DNA from: Todiramphus chloris collaris
Taxonomy: Eukaryota > Chordata > Aves > Coraciiformes > Alcedinidae
DNA: 64,000 nucleotides
Direction of reading: 5' to 3'
Assembly (NCBI GenBank): GCA_025345505.1
Contig: JANVCC010000021.1
Coordinates: 31,616,419-31,680,418, forward strand
Below, piece after piece: positions 48,481-60,939 of this stretch (its first letter is position 1; each line of letters begins with the position of its first letter). The position numbers were made by a program, and so were the translations under genes. The notes under the pieces were generated by a model. That model searched no databases and had not been told where the DNA came from. It was given only the letters and a program-made list of their open reading frames with translations.

Positions 48481-50262
48481 GCCACAGATACTTCATCATA
48501 TTCATACTATGTAGTCCAGATAGCTTGGTGCTTTGTGCTTTATTTTGAATATACAAAGGTCAACACATACACACAAAAAAACAAACACAAAAACAAACCA
48601 CCGAAAAACAAACAAACCCCCGCATACAAATAAACTGAACAGTAATTCAGACCGTAAGAAAAAATGTTGGGAAAAATGGGAACGAAGGATATAGTCACCT
48701 AACTCCCAGCTCCAGAGAACATTTAAATCCATAGTAGATTCATATCTCTGTGTGTCTGCAGAGATTAGGGCCCAGAATATGATCAGAGACCTAATATATT
48801 TCTAAATAACACTGGAAGAAGGGGACAAGCTACTAATACCATTCCTTTTCTCTGATAATTCAGTAATAGAGCACTTTGCTTGTGATATGGGACAGCTAAT
48901 TTCAGATTCGTTTTTATGCTTGGGTAGATATGAACACATATCTCCAACTCTAATCACTAAGCAGCTGAGTATTCAGAGAAAAGGTTCAATCCCACCCAAC
49001 AGTTGACTACTCAGCAGAAAGACAGTGTTTTCTGGCCCAAAGAAAGACTGAAAGACAGCAAAGGTGTGAGTCTATATCTTGTTGCGATGTGAGTCAGTAG
49101 GAAGTTAACAGAACCAGGATTCCATCTGAACTGTTCAGTTTTATGTTGGATTCCACTTCATATATCCTACACAATAATTGAATCAGGAACCAACACTCCT
49201 AACACATGTTTGGGAAAGTGCCTTAACAAAAAAAGGGCCTCCATTTGAGTACTATCAACAGTGTAACAGCATCCCTTTTCTTACTCTGTTTTAAATAAAA
49301 AATCATAGTAAAGAAAGCTAAACTTGAAGTCTTAAACACTCATAGATCTAAAAATTATTTAATTGAATATTAATTAAATTTCATCATCCAGTTTTTCCAT
49401 TCATGGGAAACTGTCCTGGATGGGAAAGGGAAAATTCTGAGGGAAGAAATAAGACCTTTTTAGAAAATAATTTGTTTCCAAAGCTCCCATGCTTCACTTG
49501 TTGAAGAAGCTTCCACATAGAAAGTAAGAACAGAGATGAAAGGATAGTTTTATGGTTAATACGGTTAATGCTGTGCATAGTACATGTGGAATTCTATCCT
49601 TCCTTCTTTCACCATGGTGTTAAACATATCACTTAAACTAACTCCTCCATATGCAGATGATGAACACAGTGATTTTTATTTTCTATATATCTACCTTTAG
49701 AAAAATAAAATCAGATTTAACAGAATAGCAAGAACTCATGACTGCAACAATAGCTATTTGAAGCTGCCCTGTCAGCTGCTATCATTCTTTATAGTGACAG
49801 TTCTCCTAAGATATGAAACACTAAGGAGTTTCAAAGCATCAAAAAGAATGATCTCTTTACAATTCCTCCTTCATATCCCCATGTCTTGTGTATCAACACT
49901 GATTTAAGAAGAGAAAAATAGGTACTGATTCAATTAAATTTGTAGTGGAGGTGATCAGAGATTATTAAATTTCCTTTACACTGTATTTCCAAACTGAATC
50001 TTGACCAACTGTTAACCTCCTCTCCTGACTAGATCCACATTCCATCTTCATCCTTTACTGTGACTGCACAATCCTGGTTACCTCTCCCCTGCTCTGCATA
50101 TCTTGGTCCTGTGGTATTTTCTGTGTGTCTGTCTCCACTTGTGTCTATGTCTCTGTCTCACACTCTTCTTTCCTTATCCAGACTTTACTTTCCAGTTAAG
50201 TGCAGTAACTTCCTCAGCAGTAACGGCTGAAGCACTAAAAACATTAGAGAGACAGAGCATAC
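48481..50262. other. AT-rich unique DNA
   Basis: No gene or repeat family is recognised except the A/C-rich tract at 48566-48625. Confidence 0.55.
48566..48625 (+). repeat. A/C-rich low-complexity tract
   Basis: CACACAAAAAAACAAAC-like sequence with AAAC units. Confidence 0.85.
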
Positions 50263-50962
50263 TGTCCTGGTTTGAGTTAGAACAGAACTAATTCTGGTCA
50301 GTGATTTTACTTTTCATCTCAGTCTGTTCTAATTAACTGCACTGTCTGAAGGTAACAGCATATTTTTGCAGACAATGTCTGCTTCTAGCAGTGATAATGT
50401 CCAATGTTTAGAGTTACTACCAAGGATTGTCATGGAGACCAAGGCTAATGCTAAATGCTGTGTGCCAGGTTGGGGGGTGCAGAAAGCAAAAGGCCACACC
50501 TGCAGGGAGGAGCAGACAGGACAGCTGACCCTAAACTGACCAACAAGGTATTCCATTCCATTCCATTCCATTCCATTCCATTCCATTCCATTCCATGTAC
50601 ATTGTGTACAGTATAAAGCTGAGGGATCACGAGGGCCAAGCTCTCTTTGTCTCTTCTTCAATGGTTGGCATCTGAGGAGGACTCTGTCCATTCTGCCTTC
50701 AACCCTGATCCCTGTGTTCCTGAATCCAGTTCCAGATTCCAGCTCCTGAGTCCAATCTCCATTTGCTGCTGAGTCCAGTCTGGGACTTGCCAGTGTCTGC
50801 TCCACAGCATCAGTGGTCACAGTGACACAATTGCCATCAAAGGGTTGGGGTTCAATGCTAGTATTGTATAGACTTGTATATATTACTTTTTTTTTTTTTT
50901 TTTTCATTACAGATGTTTTAGTTTTCTTTTCTAATCCATTAATCTTTATCCCTTGTTCCACA
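50263..50962 (+). mobile_element. ERVL-type LTR, 3'-truncated; sister of 39065
   Basis: The same LTR family as at 39065-39873: both start TGTCCTGGTTTGAGT and share AGAACTAATTCTG, GTTTAGAGTTACTACCAAGG, GGGGGGTGCAG and GAGGACTCTGTCC in order. This copy keeps a TATA box (GTATAAAGC, 50611-50619) but its poly(A) signal is changed to ATTACA. The last 90 bases or so, ending in CGCGACA, are missing where the minus-strand CR1 begins at about 50963, so no target duplication can be tested. The 210-codon minus frame across the LTR (50961-50329) is antisense noise. Confidence 0.9.
50551..50595 (+). repeat. (TTCCA)9 microsatellite in the LTR
   Basis: Nine perfect TTCCA units stand just before the TATA box. 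The sister LTR has one TTCCA and one TCCCA at the same place (39352-39361), so the array grew within this copy. Confidence 0.97.
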
Positions 50963-52313
50963 TAATCATAAAATCATAGAATCATTGAATACCAGGTTGG
51001 AAGGGACCTCAAGTATCATCTAGTCCAACCATTCAATGTAAAAAAATAAATCAATAAAATATATAGTTTAAATTAGATGGCTGAGCCTTAAAATTGTCAT
51101 GTCAAGATGAGTCTTAAAATTGTCTAATGTAGGGTAATCTACCACTTCCCTTGGAAGATTATTTCAATGTCTAATTGTTCTCATGGTGAAAAATTTTATT
51201 CTGGAGTTCAATCAAAATCTACCCAGAAGTAACTTGTACCCATTATCCCTTGTCTTTTCCATATGTCCCCTTGTAAAAAGGGAATCTCCATCTTCTTGGT
51301 AGCCACCTTTTATGTGCTGGGACATGAAAGTCAGGTCTCTCCTAAGCCTTCTCTTCTCAAGGCTGAACAAACCCAATTCTCTCAGCCTTTCTTCATATGG
51401 CAGGTCTTCTAATCCTCTGATCATCCTTGTGGCCCTTCTCTGGAGCCTTTCCAGCCTGTCCACATCTTTTTTGTACAGCAGCAACCAAAACAACACAGTA
51501 CTCAAGGTGTCATCTGACCAATGCTGTGTAGAGTGGGGTAATGACTTCTTTATGTCTGATGGTGATGCCCTTGTAAATGTAACCCAGAATCCTGTTGGTT
51601 TTGTTCGCTACTGCAACACACTGTTCACTCATGTTGAGCTTATTGTCCACCAAGACCCCCAGGTCCCTTTACAAATGGCTGCTTTCCAGCCAGGTGGATC
51701 CCAGTCTGAGCTGAATTCCTGGATTATGTATTACCAGGTGCAAGACCTTAAACTTGTCTCTAATGAACTTCATAAGGTTCCTGCTATTGCATTCCTCCAG
51801 CCTGTCCAGGTCTTCCTGGAGGGTAGCTTTCCCTTTTGGAGTGTCAACTTCCCCACTCATTTTGGAGTCATCTGCAGATTTCATCAGGGTGCTCTTGATC
51901 CCAACATCCAAATCACCTATGAATATGTTAAACAGTGTTGGGCCCAATATTGATCCCTGTGGGACTCACTTATTGTGAGTTTGAGAAAGAACTTTTTACT
52001 ACCACCCTCTGATTATGGCCTGTCAACTAGTTTCCCATGCAGAACACAGACCACTTGTCTAGGTTGTAATGTGTCAGTTTATCTAGGAGGAAGCTGTGGG
52101 GGACTGTGTCTAAAGCCTTGGAGAAATCCAGGTAAACAATGTCCACCTCTCACCCTGCATCAACCTAACAGGTTTCTTTGTTGTAGAAGGTGATCAGGTT
52201 TGTCAGGCTCAATTTGACCCTGGTGAATCCTTATTGGCTTTTCTTAATCACATGCTTCAGTTTACTTGTGCTAGTCCCCAGTAGGATTTTCTCTATAACT
52301 TTCCCAGGGTTGT
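50963..52313 (-). mobile_element. CR1 LINE fragment, minus strand
   Basis: On the plus strand it starts with the reversed CR1 tail (AATCATAGAATCATTGAATA, GGTTGGAAGGGACCTC) and continues through the 3' UTR and ORF2 to the RT fingers; its 5' end is cut at about 52313 (GGGTTGTCAA). It lies against the broken end of the LTR on one side and a plus-strand CR1 tail on the other. The 213-codon plus frame (51312-51953) is antisense to it. Confidence 0.95.
51212..51947 (-). pseudogene. CR1 ORF2 reverse transcriptase remnant
   Basis: Two minus frames, 51947-51669 and 51505-51212, lie in different reading frames, so at least one frameshift separates them. The first has MGPTLFNIFIGDLDVGIKS (palm) followed by SADDSKMSG: both aspartates of the catalytic box are kept (GCAGATGAC, complement of 51867-51875), but the usual phenylalanine is serine. 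The second has VDRLERLQRRATRMIRG and [19 protein letters not shown], the standard C-terminal CR1 motif. Upstream RT parts to 52313 are interrupted by stops. No function is expected. Confidence 0.92.
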
Positions 52314-52484
52314 CAAGCACTGAAACGGGCTGCTCAGAGAAGTCACCACACCTGGAGATATTTAAAAGATGTGTAGATTTGTCTCACAGGGAAATAGTTT
52401 AATGGGACTTGGCAGTGTTAGGTTTACAGTTGAACTCAATGGTCTGAAAGGTCTTTTCCAACATCAGTGATTCTAGGATGCTTA
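52314..52484 (+). mobile_element. CR1 3'-end fragment, plus strand
   Basis: Only the last 170 bases of a CR1 are present: GAAACGGGCTGCTCAGAGAAG, CACACCTGGAGATATTTAAA, CAGTTGAACTCAATGGTCTG and GTCTTTTCCAACATCAGTGATTCT. Its tail points away from the minus-strand CR1 before it. Confidence 0.88.
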
Positions 52485-55400
52485 TAGTGAATAAGGTTGA
52501 CACAGTCAGTGATGTGAAGATGGGAAATGCAAAACAGTAACTCTTTAAGCAACAATTAATAAGGTTTTAAAAACATGTTCTATCTACAACATAACATTAA
52601 ACTTTGATAAATGAACCTGCTAGGTGGCTAGATTATAAAATGTAAAGCACATGAAAAAGGATGGCATGAAAAGAAAGGTGTATCTCAGAAGAATAATATT
52701 TTTTGTCAAAACTATCCTGGAAAAATTGTAACAATATGGTCACTTAAAAATATTCATTGTAGAAGGTGACACAAATAAGAAAAGGAGAATCAATATGCCT
52801 ATAATGAGAAGCTGTTATTCCACAATCTGTTTTATGAGGCACTGGCTCAATTTGACAATGTATCAAACCTAGCACAAGACATACAAACAAAATAAGGTTA
52901 TGTTATTCTATGAGAAATAAATCTGACATTGTCTGGGGTCTACACAGGTAGATTTCCAGAGTCTTGATAGGGATTTCAGTGACACAGGCATTTGTCATCA
53001 GACATCAGCTTCTAAGTGCTAAAGACACTTTCGGGATAAAATAAAGACATGCTGAACACCAGTTCAGAGAACAGTGTGTTTGGAAGAACACATTACTCAG
53101 AACATTTTACCAGAACCTTATTACCATCTTTTGAAAGATCCTACAGGCTATCTTAAAAACAGGCACGATAGCTGTTAGACAAAAGACTAAGGATTTCTAA
53201 TATATGCAGGATTGAAGAGCTCCTTTAGAACAATTTTGCAGATTTCAAAAGATCGAAAGTCTTTTAAGCATTCCATGTTAATAGAATTAACTAGAAGAAC
53301 AAAATATAACTAAATCTTTGATGAACTTATATTTTGATACTTGAACATGACTTAGCTCTGTGTGAATGGAAAGGACAGACATTTACAATTTTCATTTAGT
53401 AAGGTACCAACAGCTTAATGTTTATAATATAGCAGCAACTGATGAATATGAAGTCAAATGTTATGCAGTCTGCACTGGCAAATATGGAAGGAAAATCTGA
53501 ATGATTGCTATGACAACAAATGTAAACTGTTGCAAAGTTGGCTTAGAACAGCCCACCATAACCAAAGAGAATCCAACAAAACAAATCAAACTGTAGAATA
53601 TTTCAGTATTATGAATAGTATGTGAGTAGCAATAATGACATTGAATGTAAAGAATGCAACAGCAAGGCTGATTTTAAAAGCTTGAGCTGAGAATGGGCAG
53701 CATAATTCATTACAAAGGCTCAAAAAAATGGCATTCCATCTTTCTCTTCAGAAAACTTCCACTTCTTCTAACTTACTCCAAAAAATCATTACTTTATTCT
53801 GTAGAACAGGTAGTCTTTCCTACAAAAGATCCAGAAAGGTTTATTTCAAGAATTTTATTTGATATTGAATCTTTTAAAAAGGAGATTCTGTCTTATGAAG
53901 GGCATAGTACCTCATGAATCTCTGCTTTGTCCTCGTAGTATCATCATGGAAGTACTAGCAATTTTTCCAAGTATTAGGAAAGAAAAACATCTTCATGGAT
54001 ATGTTCACCTAAACCTTAAAAAAATAAGGATTTATGAAGCTAAATAAACCCTAATTCCCAAAAACTAATCTTGCTTTTTGAAATCACCTAACTTCATAGG
54101 CACCACTTGGCTTTGTATGTCTACAGTTATTTACCCACATATGCAGACAATATGTTCTGGGAAATAGGATTGCAATTCAGGATAATGTAGGCAGACACTT
54201 AATCTCCCATGACTTTCATGAGGAGATGATGACAGCAACCTCAAACACAGGAAATCAGATCAGAATTTAAATCCTTCCCAGATGACAGCACCCACAGGTT
54301 CCTTATTTTGAGGAGAGAACCCTGAAACAGTGGTAAAAACATCAATAAGGATAAAAAGAGGTAGAAATGATCTGAACAGTAAGATATGAGTTAATTTCTT
54401 GTAACACAAATTAATAGAAGGTAAACTCTAGCTGCAGGTAGTCTTAATCATGACACCTCATTATGGCATATTCTGGCTGAGAACCCTCTTCACTCTTTCA
54501 AATGCAGCTGGATCAGCATGCAGCCCAGGAATGCATGAATCATCAGACCATTAAGAAAGTACTACATTGTGTGGGGTTATGATACTCCATTGGAAAGGTA
54601 GACACCTATGTTTTTAGATTTTTAGTTGATTTTTTTTTTTTATTCCTGAGGTGGTTTTAATTTTTTTTTAATCTATGTTTGCACATTATGTGCATTCTTA
54701 TTCCAATGAACAGTGGTCTGCACTATCGTAAGTTAGATTAAAATTTCTTTTTACCATCTCTCCTATCCTCAGGAGACTTATGTTATTGGCAATGTAGTAG
54801 CTCACCTCTAAAGATGTTTCTCCCTTCTTTTATTCCTGTGATTATAGCCTAGTGTTATGAAACTCTTCTGCCATGTGAAACATTAAGGCTGAGGGCACCT
54901 TAGAGACTAAGTCCAGATAAGACTATGTATCTTATCATCATGACTGATTGTCCTGATCACTAATCTGAGAGGCAGCAAGTGGTGATTATTGTTTTCTTGC
55001 TCTAAAGGAAGCTCAGTTTCCTCTATTAGACAAGTGTTCTTTGGAGATGGACAATCACAGAAGGTACTAAGCCAATGTTCCAATGCAACAAAGAGCATAA
55101 CAGAACTTGAGACATAGCCACCTGGGTTATACTGGCTCTTAGGTGGATGGGAAGTCTTCAGTTGTGTTTATATTTTTCTGAAGTATGCCCTGTGTGCTGA
55201 GGTATGTATTTTGGGAGGATTGTATCTTCAAAATCAAATATGAAGACAATTTAAATAAAAACAGTCCACCAACCACTGATTATAGGGAGGGGGGATACTA
55301 TTTGTATTGCAGATGGGAAAGGCTACCCAACTACTGCTATAATATTTCAGAATAGTAACACTCATTGGCACCTAGGAGGAGAACTAGCTTAATTCTTGCA

Positions 55401-57779
55401 AAAAAACCTCGTAAGAGTAGTATTAAGTTCCGTGGAGGAAAAAAGAATGCCTGAGACACTGGCTTTGTACCATCTTCCTACCATCTGCAATAGCTAAAGA
55501 CAAATAGAACTGTAACTCCCACTCTTTCTGTGCCTATTTGATTTTGAAGGGAGACTGTAAGAAGGAAAGAGAGATGAACAGTGAGAGAAGGAATACAGAA
55601 GTCACTTGCTAATATCTATCTACTCAGCAACCTATATTTTCCTTCTTGGTTCGTTGATTGTTTTTTCTAAAAAAACACATTAATACTCTGTATGCTTTTA
55701 ACGGGAGTGTGCAGAAATCACATGAGTGCCATTTCATATACCTCTCTTGCATATCTTTTGCACAAAACATACATGGTTATACTGAGTCACACAGGAATGG
55801 CTCATACAGTCTTGACTAAATCAATTCCAGGGAAAATGATAACATGGAATTCTTACCAGAAAGTCAAACAAAAATCAAAAGTTTACATTGGGGTTTTTTT
55901 GTTCTTTGGGCCAGGGATGTGAGGTGTTGCTAATACTGTCATTAATTGACTGTCAACATATTGTAGATAAGTATACATTCCTAAGCTTGAGACAGGGACT
56001 CCAACCATATTTCCTCTAAGTTTAATGGTACTTTGTGGGTAATGAACACTTTAAAATGTCAAACAGCTTTAGTTGTCCAAGCTGTATAAAGAATTAGCCC
56101 ATTAAGAGCTGTGCGCTAAATTTAAGGTCTCTAACTGATGTCTAAATGAGACTTTTTCAAATAGTTAGATTTTTAGAAACTGCTGAGCGCCCACCCTCAG
56201 AAAATCTGGATTTTCGATGTATTCTTAGGGCTTTGATTGACAAGAAGGCTAAGACTGGGATGACTGAAAAGGTTACTGTATCCCCCATCAGTGCTGTTAT
56301 AGAATCAGATCCTGAACCATGGCAGCAGCACACTGTTAGCTCAGCCTCTTTAGCTAACAAGCACCTTGTGCAGTGGAACAGGGGAGGCAAAGGAAGTTAT
56401 AAAGCTCTCACCTTCCCAGTCCACATCACCTGCCCCCATGTATTGAAGAATGACCTGAGGAGATGAATTTTCTGAGAACGAACACTCTGCAAACACCAAA
56501 TTCCTTTAGGGAATCCTATTTGGACTGTGAAATTTATGGATGCTAAACAAAAACCATAGGTGATAAAATCACACATTAGGAACCTAAAAGATTCCTTATT
56601 GAAACCCTTATTTTAGACTGCAGAGTTTGCACTAACAGCCTTGTAAGTCAGTCTATCTTATTATACCATCTATACAAAGTGTTTTTCAATACCTTCCTTA
56701 GTAGCTTGCTTTTCTTAAGCACCTTAAGTGCTGTTGAGCCTTGGAAGTAGATCTTTGTTAATATATTGCATGTATTTCTGTGGAGAGCTTCCTCATGTTG
56801 CTTTGTACTATTTTTTTTTTTTTCTCTATTTCTTCTTCAGTCTGTCAGCTGAAGTGATATAAACCTTCCTCTTACACAAAGTTGTTTAGTGAGCAACATA
56901 GGCAAAATGAAGTGAAACTTAATTTCTTGAGTCTGTGCAAAAAGCACAGAGAACTGAAGAACCTACATCTTACTGTCCCATACAGTTCAAACTTTAGACT
57001 TTGGTAGATTTTCATGTGCAGGCTGTATGTCCAGTAACTATATTTATGATCCTATCCATATGTTGAATGGACTCTAAGAATATAAAAAAAAAAAAAGTTA
57101 AAAAATTGTAAGTTCAATAGAAAAGAGGTGTACAATCACAGAACAGGCATTAGATGACACTGCCTCATCAAAAAAAACTACTGAACCTTCCTGGCTATAA
57201 AAACAGGAAGGCAGTTGTCTTTAAAAGTGTTTCTCCTTTCCCAACCTAACAACCATACAAGCCAATTGAGCTGTACCCATGCTTTCTCCATATATTTCTC
57301 TTATTTGGGCTCATTTTTCTCACGTACTTTTACTCCCCTGCAAAATCAGTCTTTGTCCTGTATTGTAGAAGATGTGTGATAGAACAATCTTGGCCATAAA
57401 AAGGGATACAGATACCCAGAGACAAATAGATGTACCAGTACAGTAGTAGTCTGAGCATTTCAGTGCCACTGGCCTTCATGCAGAAATGAGGGTAGTAAGA
57501 GTCCAGCCTAGAGGGAGATCAAGACTTACAGGGAAAGAATTGATGCTTGTGCTTCCAAATGAGTCTAATCCAGAATAAGCTTGCTATTCTGTGACATGAG
57601 TGTTTTGATATAGAGAAATATCTCTCCAAGCATTCAGGGGATAGGTCTGAGCTTTTCCACAAAGCTGACTAATTCAGCAAAGAATGTATTTTGGTTTCAC
57701 GGATACATAGGGTTTAAACACATATTATTTCCTTTCAAATTACACTTTATAGAGTATTACACCCTGGGAGAAATTATTC
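52485..57779. other. AT-rich unique DNA
   Basis: No gene or young repeat is recognised. A possible old repeat trace lies near 56120-56215. The 106-codon frame 56146-56466 overlaps it and has no known domain. Confidence 0.5.
56120..56215 (+). mobile_element. Faint ancient repeat trace
   Basis: CTAAATTTAAGGTCTCTAAC, GATGTCTAAATGAGAC and CTGCTGAGCGCCCACCCTC followed by CAGAAAATCTGG recall an old sauropsid repeat in which TTAAATTTAGGC-type words precede GCTGAGCACCC and TCAGAAAATC. The recollection is from memory and the match is partial. Confidence 0.3.
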
Positions 57780-58330
57780 ATAAATGGCACTAATGAGTGT
57801 CAAGCTGCATCGCAAGGCATTTTGAAAATTGTCCTATTAATTAATGGAGTAATTAAGCTTTTGTCAGTGACATATCATATTTCTGACAGGAATAGATGGC
57901 CTATGCAAGTCTGTGCCAGGCAGCTATCCAGGCAGCCACTGTGTTTAATGGATGGCAGCAATTTAGTTCAGGTTTATGGTGATGGGACCACATGCACAGG
58001 GGGAGCTGGCAACTTGCATACACAAACAGCACTTTGCACTTTTCCTCAGTAAAATCGTCTTAGTTCTAGATTGATGTAGCCCTCCCTAGGATGACACATT
58101 AGCTTTTTGCCATTAAACCATAAGTACTGTTTCTCCGAGCTTTTGTGACAGAAATGTCAATTAACTTCCAACGTTCATTTCCATTTAATTTTGTATTCTC
58201 ATTCTATTTGCATATTAATGTGAACATGGTGCAGAACTATTAGATTAAAATACCTTGCTAAAGCTAATAGCATGTAATGCATATTTATTGAGTGTAATAG
58301 TTATGAAAACATTAAACTTTTAGAAAAATA
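57780..58330. promoter_or_regulatory. Possible conserved non-coding element
   Basis: The stretch is free of repeats and rich in transcription-factor-like words: ATTAATTAATGG (57836-57847), TAATTAA (57850-57856) and a perfect POU octamer ATTTGCAT (58206-58213) followed by ATTAAT. Such clustering of homeodomain and octamer words is typical of old vertebrate enhancers in gene deserts. No alignment could be made, so this is a guess from texture. Confidence 0.28.
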
Positions 58331-60284
58331 CATTTTCAAGTTGCCATCTACTTCAGAAAAAGAATTTGTTCAGACACCTCTGCCATCATCCTCCTCTCAA
58401 AAATCCTGAGTGGGTGACATGTACAAACATAAACACTACAAATAGGAAGAGGAGGGGAAGAAACTTCTAAGGGCAGTTCAACATAACAAATATATATATT
58501 ATTTTATTCCCTTACCAACAAATCTCTTTTAATTCTAATACTGATAATTTATAGCCTAGCTTCATTTAATAAGGTTTTAGAATTAAACTGAGAAGAAAAA
58601 AGGCATGAAAGGGGAGAACTGCATTGGTGGACTGATTTTACTTCCATGTGGTTACACAGTCCATATGCTTAGATTTATTATCTGTACATCTTAGAACACA
58701 TTTGAGTATTTTCAAATGTAGATGAGTAGAATTATCGAGCCAGCACTGACATAAAATATCCACTGTCTTGCTTGGCATAAAAAGCAGCAAGCTAGCTTCA
58801 GCACAATGATCAGTGAGGTTAAACACTGATTTGTGACTGACCACTCCATCAGTGCACTTCTTGCAAATGATACAGTCGCAATGGAAAGGCAGGGAAAGGC
58901 TTTTTTTGCTGATCTGTTCCAAATTTCCCCTTCTTCCAATTTCAGAAGATTAACAATCTGGTTTTTATCAGTTTCATGAAGCTGCTAAACTCAGCAGAAT
59001 TTAGACACTCAGGATTGCACCACATAATTGACATGATTAAAGTGTGAAAATATCTTAAACTTAAAATATTAGTCCAACTCTACTTCTGATATATTTAATT
59101 GAAATAATCAGACTCAGCAATTATTAAATTGTGCAAGAGTGAATACAATAACTAAACATCAATGTACATGAAATAACTACTGCCTTATCCCACTGAAAAT
59201 ACATGATTCTGGTCTGAATTTGCATTTGGCTGCTTCATAAGAAGAAGATATGGAAGCTGATTCAAAAGATGAAAGAAATGTAACATATGGATGACAGACT
59301 TGATTCTCCTTACGGTCAAGAGGACAGCTTGAATATCAGCTCCCAGGATAACTCTGCTGTCCTGAAAGTTTTGGACTGCTTAGACTTTCAGTTGTCAGAG
59401 GTTTTAGAATATTTTTTCAAGCATTACCAACATCACTTCGGGTGATTTGGTAAGCGTCCAATACATTTAAATTAAAATGGTGATTCATTATAATGTCTGA
59501 GACATAGAGTTACTTTGTCATAAATTATAGGTAATCTGCACTTTTACATTAGCTCAATTACCAGTAATAGAGTTTTAATGCAGTACTTAAATGGTGTTAG
59601 AGGAGAAATCTTTGGTACTACTGGATTTATTTTAAGGAAATGAAATCTAAATTGGAAAGGATGGTACACAAGAAATTCTGATAGGGCACCAGGGGATAGA
59701 AGTGAGGATAGGAAGCCATGTCAATCACATGAATGGAGAAAGAAGTAATACTGTGGAGAAAGAAGTAATACTCTAAAGAAAGAAGAAGATTAAAACAAAC
59801 CATGTAAAGGAAAAATGTAGTGCACTAGGGACACTTGAAGAAGGCTAAGTACAGAAAAATCTAGTAGGGCAGAAAGGGTACTGAAAATGGGAGAAGGGAA
59901 AGAGGATGAGGAGAATGATAAGATCAGTTACATGGAATAAGTGTTCTTCTAGATAAACTTTGAATAATAACATTAGAAATTTAATAGAAAACATAAAGAC
60001 ATTATGCTGACTGTTTAATTTTTCCTGCAGAAGCCAAATCTTTCTCCAGGGAGAGCAGAGAGGTCAGTTTCAAATGAATCCCCAGTCAGTCCCGTCGCTA
60101 CTTTAATTCAAATGTAGATGTTTCCTGGAAAATTTTCAACCCCAATTTAAGTGACTTCCACAATTATGGAGCCCTTTTAGCCAGGGTTTAATGGGATCTA
60201 ATTTTTGCAAAATCAAACTGTTTCTAATTTAATGAAATATCTAACAACAGATTAATTTCCAAGGGGAAAATATTAGCAACCTGT
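58331..60284. other. AT-rich unique DNA
   Basis: No gene or repeat family is recognised. Around 59440-59600 (CATTATAATGTCTGAGAC, AAATTATAGGTAATCTGC) the texture is again enhancer-like. A 20-bp duplication lies at 59734-59773. Confidence 0.5.
59734..59773. repeat. 20-bp tandem duplication
   Basis: Two units with the core GGAGAAAGAAGTAATACT differ at one base and are followed by a decayed third unit. Confidence 0.92.
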
Positions 60285-60900
60285 TACACTACTTAGACAC
60301 ACACAAGCCTATGAGGCCAGATGAGATCCACACAAGGGTACCAAGGGAGCTGGCAGAAGTGCTCACCAAGCCACTTTCAATCATTTATCAGCTGTCCTGG
60401 CTAACTGGGGAGGTCCCACTTGACTGGAGATTAGCAAATGTGACACCCATATACAAGAAGGACTAGAAGAAGGATCTGGGGAACTACAGACCTGTCAGTC
60501 TGACCTCGGTGCCATGGAAAGTTATGGAGCAGGTCATCTTCAGTGCCATCACAAGGCACATACAGGACAAGCAGGTGATTGGGCCCAGTCAGCATGGGCT
60601 TATAAAAGTCAGGTCCTGCTTGACAAACCTGATCTCCTTTTATGACGTGGTAACCTACTTAGTGGCTGATGAAAGGCTGTGGATGTTGTCTACCTGGATT
60701 TTATCAAAACTTTTAACACTCTTTCCCCTGGCATTTTCCTGGACAAACTGGCTGATCATGGCTTGGATAAGCATACTCTTCAATGGAAAAAAATTGGCTG
60801 GATGGACAGGCACAGAGTGTGGTGGTGAATGGACTTAAATTGAGTTGGTGGCTGATCACAAGTGTTGTTCCTCAGAGCTCAGTACTAGGGCCAGTACTTT
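60285..60900 (+). mobile_element. CR1 LINE fragment lacking its 3' half
   Basis: The fragment runs from just before the RT fingers (GAGGCCAGATGAGATCCAC) to the palm (TCAGTACTAGGGCCAGTAC) and stops just before the catalytic box. CR1 normally keeps its 3' end, because reverse transcription starts there, so this copy must have lost its 3' part after insertion or been cut by another event. An A/C-rich tract starts about 50 bases later. Confidence 0.9.
60340..60838 (+). pseudogene. CR1 ORF2 RT fingers remnant
   Basis: The open part (60509-60838) reads [16 protein letters not shown], then [19 protein letters not shown], the usual RT order. Upstream, GGGGAACTACAGACCTGTCAG encodes the NYRPVS motif, but a TAG in AAGGACTAGAAGAAG interrupts the lysine-rich segment before it. 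The motif A part is altered ([14 protein letters not shown] instead of a VYLDFSKA-like order), which suggests a frameshift. The catalytic box is not present. Non-functional. Confidence 0.85.
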
Positions 60901-60939
60901 CTCCCCTTCCCTGCTGAAATACAACATATTGGAAAAAAA

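Noticed and set aside
50329-50961. 210-codon minus-strand open frame
   Set aside because: It runs antisense across the LTR and its (TTCCA)n array (repeating WNGME); no gene motif and no promoter.
51312-51953. 213-codon plus-strand open frame
   Set aside because: It is the reverse complement of the minus-strand CR1 RT region.
56146-56466. 106-codon plus frame
   Set aside because: It overlaps a faint old repeat trace and shows no domain.
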